Shown here in pieces: positions 3,630 through 8,529 of a stretch of DNA of 8,529 bases (the first letter of the stretch is position 1; every line of letters starts with the position of its first letter). The translations under genes and the position numbers were made by a program. Origin of the DNA: Treponema sp. (GTDB lineage: Bacteria > Spirochaetota > Spirochaetia > Treponematales > Breznakiellaceae); the NCBI GenBank assembly GCA_031271075.1, contig JAISWN010000386.1:1-8529 (forward strand). The letters are read 5' to 3'. The notes under the pieces were generated by a model. The model had not been told where the DNA came from. It saw nothing but the letters and a program-made list of their open reading frames with translations, and ran no database searches.

Positions 3630-5606
3630 TTATGGTAACCCCTTCCCTTCCCCGTCAAGTTCAATGTGTTGGGTTGTCCCGTTTTCCGGATGGGCGCGGA
3701 TAAGGGCGATAAAGGCATCCCCGTACTTTTCCAGTTTTGCGGGGCCCACCCCGGAAACTTCCAGGAACCGCGAGGGGCTGGCGGGCCGTTTCCGGCACAT
3801 ATCCCGAAGGGCCGCGTCGGAAAAGACGATATAGGCCGGAACCTGGGCTTCCCGGGCAATGTCTTTCCGCAGTTCCTTAAGCCTGGTAAAGAGGGCCTCG
3901 TCCCATTCTCCGGCGGCTGGGGCTGTTCCGGCGGAAGGCTTTGGTTCCCCGGAAGGCTGCGGGGTTCCGGAAAGCTCCGGCTCCCCGGAAGGCCGCGGTT
4001 CCCTGGGAAGTTCCGGTTCCCTGGGAAGTTTTAGGGTAAGGGGTATCTGCCCGGAAATGATCTCCCGAAACCGGGGGGAGAGGGACAGCACCGGGTACTC
4101 AGCCCCCTGAAGCTGGAGGTAGCCCCGGTCGATCAGGTAATCAATGATGAGCCTGATACGGTGGGGGCCGGAATCCGCCATGATGCCCCAGGTGCTGAGG
4201 GTGTCGAGTTTCGTGTCCCGTATCTTTTTGTCCCTGCTTCCCCGGAGTATGTTGATCACCATGGTCTTACCCAGGAGCCTCCCCCGCTCCTTAAGCCGGT
4301 ACACGCAGGAGAGGATCTTCCGGGCCTCCAGGGTAACCTCAACGTTTTCGTACTGGGTAAGGCAGTTGGAACAGTTGCCGCAGTAATGGGGGGCGGCCTC
4401 CCCAAAGTAGGAAAGGAAACGGCCCCGGAGGCAGTCGGAACTGGTGGCGTAGAAGGTCATCTGCCTAAGGAGTTCCAGGTTATGCTCAATTTGCCTTTCG
4501 TCCCGTTTTTCCTCCTCGCCGGCGCTGTTGGTGATAAGGTAGGTGTTGATCCGCACATCCTGGGGGCTGTAGAGCAGTATGCAGTCCGCCTTTTCCCCAT
4601 CCCGTCCCGCCCGGCCCGCCTCCTGGTAATAACTTTCGATGTTTTTCGGCATGTTGTAGTGAATCACAAAGGATACATTGGACTTGTCAATTCCCATCCC
4701 GAAGGCGTTGGTTGCCACCATCAGGGTACAGCGGTCGTAGAGAAAGTCCTCCTGGTTTTTCCGGCGTTCCCCGTCCTCAAGCCCCGCGTGGTAGCGGGCC
4801 GCCGCGCAGCCCCTTGCCAGAAGGAGCCGGTGGATATCCTCCACCGTTTTCCTGGTGGCGCAGTAAACGATGCCGCTTTTGCCTTTTCGCGCTGCAAGGC
4901 AGGCAAGCAGGGCGCTCTCCCTGTCCCGGGGCCGCTGAATTTCAAAATAGAGGTTTGCCCGGTCAAAACCGGTGGTAATGGTAAAAAATTCCCTGCCCCC
5001 CTCCTCCGCCGAAGCCGGGCCGGGGCTTTCCGGGGAGAGGAGCCGCTTGATATCCTCCCGCACCCGGGGAGTGGCGGTGGCGGTAAAAGCCGCCGTAAGG
5101 GGCCGGGGCTTGATGCCGCCGATAAATTCGGCGATCCGCAGGTAGCTGGGCCGGAAGTCATGCCCCCACTGGGAAACACAGTGGGCCTCGTCCACCGCCA
5201 CCAGGGGTACGGGCTGGCTTCCCGCGAAGTTGAGGGCCCCCGCCTTCTGCAAGCGCTCCGGGGCAAGGTAGAGGATCTTCAGCTCCCCGGAAAAAACACG
5301 CCCCATGGTTTCGCTGTATTCGGCGTGGCTGAGGGAACTGTTGAGACAGGCGGCGGGAATCCCCGCTTCCCGCAGACCGCTTACCTGATCCTTCATAAGG
5401 GAGATAAGGGGGGAGATAACCACCGTAAGACCCTCAAGCATGAGGGCGGGGATCTGGTAACAGATGGATTTCCCCGCCCCGGTAGGCATTACCCCCAGCA
5501 CATCCCGGCCCGAAAGAACCGCGTCAATAAGTTCCGCCTGGCCCGGCCGGAAACTGGTATAACCGAAGTACCGCTTGAGCAGGGCAAACTTATCCGGCGC
5601 GGCCAT
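3630..5606 (-). CDS. recQ: ATP-dependent DNA helicase RecQ
   Basis: RecQ is a 3'-5' SF2 DNA helicase of recombination and fork repair. The 658-residue protein has motif 0 FGYTSFRPGQ (14-23), Walker A PTGAGKS (41-47), DEAH (139-142) followed by the RecQ aromatic loop CVSQWGHDFRPSY, motif III TATAT (175-179), motif V around ATNAFGMGIDK (298-308) and motif VI QEAGRAGRDG (328-337). The zinc site is complete: Cys392, Cys409, Cys412 and Cys415 with the usual C-x16-C-x2-C-x2-C spacing. An RQC winged helix follows (about 425-520), then a Pro-rich linker of six-residue repeats (528-557), then an HRDC domain (about 568-640) with FLEVSGVGPAKLEKYG. All key residues are present. The start is the ATG at 5606, near where RecQ homologues begin; a TTG at 5651 would add 15 residues but lies within a terminator-like hairpin. 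No clear Shine-Dalgarno is seen. Confidence 0.97.
   Translation of the reverse strand: MAAPDKFALLKRYFGYTSFRPGQAELIDAVLSGRDVLGVMPTGAGKSICYQIPALMLEGLTVVISPLISLMKDQVSGLREAGIPAACLNSSLSHAEYSETMGRVFSGELKILYLAPERLQKAGALNFAGSQPVPLVAVDEAHCVSQWGHDFRPSYLRIAEFIGGIKPRPLTAAFTATATPRVREDIKRLLSPESPGPASAEEGGREFFTITTGFDRANLYFEIQRPRDRESALLACLAARKGKSGIVYCATRKTVEDIHRLLLARGCAAARYHAGLEDGERRKNQEDFLYDRCTLMVATNAFGMGIDKSNVSFVIHYNMPKNIESYYQEAGRAGRDGEKADCILLYSPQDVRINTYLITNSAGEEEKRDERQIEHNLELLRQMTFYATSSDCLRGRFLSYFGEAAPHYCGNCSNCLTQYENVEVTLEARKILSCVYRLKERGRLLGKTMVINILRGSRDKKIRDTKLDTLSTWGIMADSGPHRIRLIIDYLIDRGYLQLQGAEYPVLSLSPRFREIISGQIPLTLKLPREPELPREPRPSGEPELSGTPQPSGEPKPSAGTAPAAGEWDEALFTRLKELRKDIAREAQVPAYIVFSDAALRDMCRKRPASPSRFLEVSGVGPAKLEKYGDAFIALIRAHPENGTTQHIELDGEGKGLP
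3936..4025 (-). repeat. 18-bp minisatellite coding the RecQ linker
   Basis: Five tandem 18-base units code for the hexapeptides PREPEL, PREPRP, SGEPEL, SGTPQP and SGEPKP between the RQC and HRDC domains. The period is exactly six codons, so gain or loss of units keeps the frame. Units differ at several bases, so the array is not freshly made. The linker would be flexible and extended. Confidence 0.75.
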
Positions 5607-5638
5607 GGCAGTTTGTCGCGTTTCGCATATAAAAACCC

Positions 5639-5665
5639 AAAAAATCGCCAACCAGACGATTTTTT
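5639..5665 (-). terminator. Hairpin with T-run just upstream of recQ
   Basis: On the minus strand AAAAAATCG (5665-5657) pairs with CGATTTTTT (5647-5639) around a nine-base loop, followed by GGGTTTTTATA. It could end transcripts from the membrane protein gene. It stands only 33 bases before the recQ ATG, so recQ either starts from a promoter at or after this hairpin or is attenuated by it. The stem is AT-rich, so strength is uncertain. Confidence 0.5.
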
Positions 5666-5701
5666 ACCCTGCAAACTGCAAAGGGCCCAATAATCGGGAT
5701 T

Positions 5702-5724
5702 TTTGCGGTACAAAGTACCGCAAA
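5702..5724. repeat. Perfect 10-bp hairpin with TTTGCGG/CCGCAAA arms, copy 1
   Basis: TTTGCGGTAC (5702-5711) and GTACCGCAAA (5715-5724) form a perfect stem with an AAA loop. No T-run follows on either strand. A hairpin with the same outer arm but a different inner stem occurs at 8399-8421. Confidence 0.6.
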
Positions 5725-5752
5725 GATCCACCAATGCAACAGGCTCATAGGC

Positions 5753-5782
5753 TACCGGAGCCCCCGGACAATAGTTCCGGTA
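5753..5782 (-). other. Hairpin after the membrane protein stop codon
   Basis: TACCGGA (5753-5759) and TCCGGTA (5776-5782) are perfect inverted repeats with a 16-base loop, starting seven bases past the stop codon at 5790. No T-run follows, so it is a transcript-end stabiliser or weak terminator at best. On the minus strand CTGTTGCAT, the repeat A word, follows at 5742-5734. Confidence 0.4.
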
Positions 5783-5789
5783 AACCGCA

Positions 5790-8312
5790 TCAGCCGGCCT
5801 CGGGCTGGCGCCGGAACCGCCAAGCCCGGTTGGCGGGATAGAGAAGGCCCACCAGGAAATACACGCCCATCCCCACGGCCAGGAGAACCGGGAAACCGCC
5901 GGACACCGAAAGCACCCTGGCCAGAGCGCTTCCCGCCACCGAAAGCCCGCCGTTCATCCCCCAGGCCCAGGGTAAAAGATGGGGCCTTTCCCGCTGGAGG
6001 GTATCCAGGCCGTTGGGACAGGGAACCCCCATAAAGAAGGCCGTCGGGGCTATGATAATCACCGCAACCCGGATCCGGGTGAAAAGAGAAGCCGAATGGT
6101 AAGGGGCCAGGAACTCATCCAGGCCGAGGATGTAAAACAGCAGCCCCCCGGCGACTGCCAGGCAGGCCAGGGGAACCACAAAGGATCGGAAGCGCTTAAC
6201 CAGCCCCGAGGCCAGGTTCCCCAGGGCGGAGCAGATAAGCATCACGGTGATGACGATGCTGGAGGAATAGGTGGGGTTGGAAAGGAAGACCCCCAGCCGC
6301 TGGATAAGGTAGATCTCTATCAGCATATAGCCCAACCCCAGGCCGGCGTAGTAGAAGATAACCCCCGCCGTGGCTCCGGGGTTCTGAAAGAGGGATCTCC
6401 GGTAGCCGGCCACCGGGATAATGATGACGATGAAGCCGAAGATACAGGCCTGGACCAACATTCCCAGGAGGAGGAGGTAGCCCCATTCCTCGGATATGTC
6501 CTCCATCTGATCCAGGTACATGGGGATGTTCCGTAGTTTGAGGAAACCGGAATAGTAAGGCCGTTCATTCCTGACGGGGCGTATGTCAAAAATATACTGG
6601 CCTTCAATAAGCCCGGCCTTCCCGGCGAAAAAAGCCGGAATAGCCGCCCGGTACATGTCGGCGTTGGTAAAACTTTCCACCGTGGCGGTTTCCCGGCCCC
6701 CGAAATGGTGGAGATAAGCCCCCATCAGGATGTCGATGTTCCGCTGGGGCAGTTCCATGCCCGGAACGTAGAGGAATTCAAAGGAACGGCTTCGGACAAA
6801 GCTGTTCAGGCCGTGGATCTCCCCTTCGGTAAAGGCGCCGTTTTTTACCAGGATCGTGGATGTGGACATGAAAAGCCCGAAGGAGTAAAGGGATTTTTCC
6901 GGTTCCTCCATTCCCGATTCCTCCATGGCCCTTATGATGGTGTTAAGCAGTTTGAGTACGTTCCGGGGGGGATTGAGCCGGTCCCACACGGTAACCGAAA
7001 GCACCCCTCCCTTTTTAAGGCTGGAAAAATACTCTTTAAAAGCCTCCACGGTGTACTTAAAATCCTCCTGTACCGGGTAACCCCCGGAATCGGAAAGGCC
7101 GATTGAATCCACCAAGCTTATCTCCACCAGGTTGTATTCCCCGGCGTGCTCCCGGCACCAGGAATGGCCCTCCCCCTGGATCACCCTGATCCCGCCGGAA
7201 TTGAGCAGATCCCCGGTAAATTGTACCAGGTTGGGATCTTCCCGCAGGAGGCCGATCATCTCCGGGGAAGGTTCTACAATATCTATCCGCCGGGCCCCCT
7301 TGTAGCGGGCAATCTGGGCGTTGATACCCCCGCTCAGGTTAACCAGGAGTACGTCCGGATTATCCAGCATGGTATAGGGAGCCGCCATGGGCAGGTAATC
7401 CATGTAGGCCCGCTCGCTTTCCCCCAGGCTTCCCATGACCCCTATGGGGCCGGAACCATCCACGAAAAGCCCCCAGTAAACCTGGGAGGGCATGTGGGGG
7501 ATCCGCAGGGCCGCGTTATCGGAAAGCCCCGGGGCAAAGTGGAAATACCGGGAGGCGTAGACATGGTACTCCCCCCCGGGGCCGTAGGAATGATGAACCA
7601 GAAGGGAATCGGGGTACTTGCGCACGTAACTTATGGCTTTGAAATCGGAGACACGGATATTCCCCCAGAAGACAACGCAGAAAAGGGCGCCCAGGGTACT
7701 TGCCAGGAGGGCGATAAGCCGGGACAAGGGAAAACGGAAAACCCTGGTTTCCGCGTCCCGTTCCACCGATGCAAAGAGGGCCGCCAGGACGGAAAGCCCC
7801 AGGACGGGAAGTATCAGGTAGCGGGGAGGCAGAAAGAACATGAAAAGGATGATAAAAAAGCCCCCCAGCCCGGAACCAACCATGTTCCAGAAGTAGATTT
7901 TCTGGATCTCGTTCCGCAGGGCGATAAAGGCCACCCCGGTAAAGGCGGCGATAACAAAGAAGGGAAGGCCGTAGATGATGTAGTAGGCCCCGATAAACCA
8001 GAGCTGCCGGGAGTCGGATGCAAGGAAGACCGGGTTAAAGGGGACAAGCTGGGCCACTGCGACGGCCCCCGCCATGAGCAGGGGAAGGCTGAGAGCAGAG
8101 ACCGCCATAATCGACCCCGCGTGGTCGCTTACCCACTTCTCCAGAAAGGTAATGATTATCCCCGAAAGCCCTATACCCAAAAGGGCGGTGGAAATAACCA
8201 GGGAGCCGAAGTTTGACCAGCCACCCACGGAAAATACCCGCATAACAAAGAGTTCGTAGGATATACTCGCAATGGAAATAAAAAATAGGGCCAGGAGCCG
8301 GGCATGTTTCAT
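5790..8312 (-). CDS. Polytopic membrane protein with spermidine-synthase-like SAM-binding domain
   Basis: This 840-residue protein has three parts. Residues 1-216 hold about seven hydrophobic segments, opening with YELFVMRVFS, close to the ELxxxRxFS of this family. Residues 220-605 form a soluble Rossmann-like domain of the spermidine synthase type: GPGGEYHVY (244-252), a SAM-loop equivalent NLSGGINAQIARY (325-337), IVEPSP (345-350) with Glu347 as the likely ribose ligand, GEGHSW (380-385), then EISLVDS (397-403) and YTVEAFKEYF (420-429). Residues 611-826 hold about seven more segments with PCPNGLDTL and AWGMNGGLSVAGS. This matches the widespread bacterial proteins annotated as fused membrane/spermidine synthase, of unknown reaction. 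The canonical GGGDGG loop and catalytic Asp motif of SpeE are altered, so true polyamine synthesis is unlikely. It stands alone, with an ATG at 8312 just after a promoter and no Shine-Dalgarno. A TTG at 8420 was rejected. Confidence 0.85.
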   Translation of the reverse strand: MKHARLLALFFISIASISYELFVMRVFSVGGWSNFGSLVISTALLGIGLSGIIITFLEKWVSDHAGSIMAVSALSLPLLMAGAVAVAQLVPFNPVFLASDSRQLWFIGAYYIIYGLPFFVIAAFTGVAFIALRNEIQKIYFWNMVGSGLGGFFIILFMFFLPPRYLILPVLGLSVLAALFASVERDAETRVFRFPLSRLIALLASTLGALFCVVFWGNIRVSDFKAISYVRKYPDSLLVHHSYGPGGEYHVYASRYFHFAPGLSDNAALRIPHMPSQVYWGLFVDGSGPIGVMGSLGESERAYMDYLPMAAPYTMLDNPDVLLVNLSGGINAQIARYKGARRIDIVEPSPEMIGLLREDPNLVQFTGDLLNSGGIRVIQGEGHSWCREHAGEYNLVEISLVDSIGLSDSGGYPVQEDFKYTVEAFKEYFSSLKKGGVLSVTVWDRLNPPRNVLKLLNTIIRAMEESGMEEPEKSLYSFGLFMSTSTILVKNGAFTEGEIHGLNSFVRSRSFEFLYVPGMELPQRNIDILMGAYLHHFGGRETATVESFTNADMYRAAIPAFFAGKAGLIEGQYIFDIRPVRNERPYYSGFLKLRNIPMYLDQMEDISEEWGYLLLLGMLVQACIFGFIVIIIPVAGYRRSLFQNPGATAGVIFYYAGLGLGYMLIEIYLIQRLGVFLSNPTYSSSIVITVMLICSALGNLASGLVKRFRSFVVPLACLAVAGGLLFYILGLDEFLAPYHSASLFTRIRVAVIIIAPTAFFMGVPCPNGLDTLQRERPHLLPWAWGMNGGLSVAGSALARVLSVSGGFPVLLAVGMGVYFLVGLLYPANRAWRFRRQPEAG

Positions 8313-8321
8313 AGATAGCCC

Positions 8322-8351
8322 ATTATAGTTGAATAACCAAGTCCGCCACAA
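8322..8351 (-). promoter_or_regulatory. Promoter of the membrane protein gene, probable leaderless start
   Basis: On the minus strand TTGTGG (8351-8346), an 18-base spacer and a perfect TATAAT (8327-8322) form a sigma-70-type promoter. Only nine bases lie between TATAAT and the ATG at 8312, so a transcript starting six or seven bases past the -10 box would carry a leader of only two to four bases. No ribosome-binding site fits in that space. Confidence 0.55.
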
Positions 8352-8398
8352 CAGGAGAGGATACAGGCCGGTAATTATTTGAGAGAAATTTGGGCGCA

Positions 8399-8421
8399 TT
8401 TGCGGCGTAGAACGCCGCAAA
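8399..8421. repeat. Perfect 10-bp hairpin with TTTGCGG/CCGCAAA arms, copy 2
   Basis: TTTGCGGCGT (8399-8408) and ACGCCGCAAA (8412-8421) pair around an AGA loop. The outer seven bases equal those of the hairpin at 5702-5724, while the inner three pairs differ and remain paired in both. The two flank the membrane protein gene. Confidence 0.6.
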
Positions 8422-8455
8422 CCGGGCTTTTCGGGGCTCCGCTAAGCTCCGGCCC

Positions 8456-8470
8456 CGGCGCAATGCGCCG
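8456..8470. other. Palindrome CGGCGCA-A-TGCGCCG in GC-rich flank
   Basis: A 15-base odd palindrome lies in the GC-rich sequence that fills the right end of the window. No open frame, RNA gene or promoter was recognised between 8422 and 8529, and what lies beyond is not visible. Confidence 0.4.
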
Positions 8471-8529
8471 TGGCTGCTTCGCACCCCTCCAATCCCTTGC
8501 GCGGGGGCTTTTCCCGTAAGTTTAGCCCG

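Noticed and set aside
3575..3859. N-terminal extension of the cNMP-domain frame into recQ
   Set aside because: The added segment is Pro-rich, would overlap the recQ 3' end by over 200 bases and has no family resemblance. The recognisable domain starts after 3574.
4161..5693. Long plus-strand open frame (510 codons) opposite recQ
   Set aside because: It lies antisense to a fully convincing RecQ with all motifs, and its product is low-complexity Gly/Pro/Val-rich with no domain. Long antisense frames are common opposite genes with GC-rich third codon positions.
7146..8216. Plus-strand open frame (356 codons) opposite the membrane protein gene
   Set aside because: The predicted protein is Gly/Lys/Asp/Pro-rich and without pattern, while the minus strand encodes clear membrane segments and a SAM-binding domain.
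8313..8420. 36-residue N-terminal extension of the membrane protein from a TTG at 8420
   Set aside because: It starts inside a perfect hairpin, crosses the promoter and lacks a ribosome-binding site. The family's first membrane segment starts just after the ATG at 8312.
1..8529. tRNA or rRNA genes
   Set aside because: No cloverleaf with a GTTCRANNC arm and no conserved rRNA segment was recognised on either strand by eye.

Overview
The window looks like chromosomal DNA of a spirochaete, most likely a Treponema of the moderately GC-rich, gut-associated type. This is inferred from the style of the lipoprotein, the form of the small XRE regulators and the abundant intergenic hairpins and repeats. 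No sequence comparison could be run, so the taxonomy is tentative.

Layout. (i) 1-961, minus strand: the 5' part of a surface lipoprotein gene that runs off the left edge. It has a lipobox-type signal peptide, a short collagen-like Gly-X-Y tract and a Thr/Gly-rich repetitive body. Its leader can fold so that the ribosome-binding site is paired. (ii) 962-1574: a gene-free stretch with several hairpins and two intergenic repeat elements. (iii) 1495-3120, plus strand: three tandem cassettes. Each has an AT-rich dyad, a conserved promoter and a 106-residue XRE-type helix-turn-helix gene, and is flanked by shared repeats. The proteins are 62-66% identical to one another and are mosaic. The cassettes look more AT-rich than their surroundings. 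(iv) 3173-5606, minus strand: recQ, a complete DNA helicase gene with helicase, zinc, RQC and HRDC parts, followed closely by a gene for a stand-alone cyclic-nucleotide-binding-like domain. They converge on the third XRE gene. (v) 5607-5789: a hairpin-rich intergenic stretch. (vi) 5790-8312, minus strand: an 840-residue membrane protein with a spermidine-synthase-like SAM-binding domain between two hydrophobic halves, preceded by a strong promoter placed almost on the start codon. (vii) 8313-8529: that promoter and GC-rich palindromic DNA with no gene seen.

RecQ and the cNMP-domain gene may be co-transcribed. The lipoprotein, XRE triplet and membrane protein look like independent units. The most unusual part is the XRE triplet: the protein scaffold and promoter are conserved, while two recognition-helix positions and the upstream dyad differ in every copy. 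This suggests a small, locally amplified family of regulators with diverging DNA specificity.
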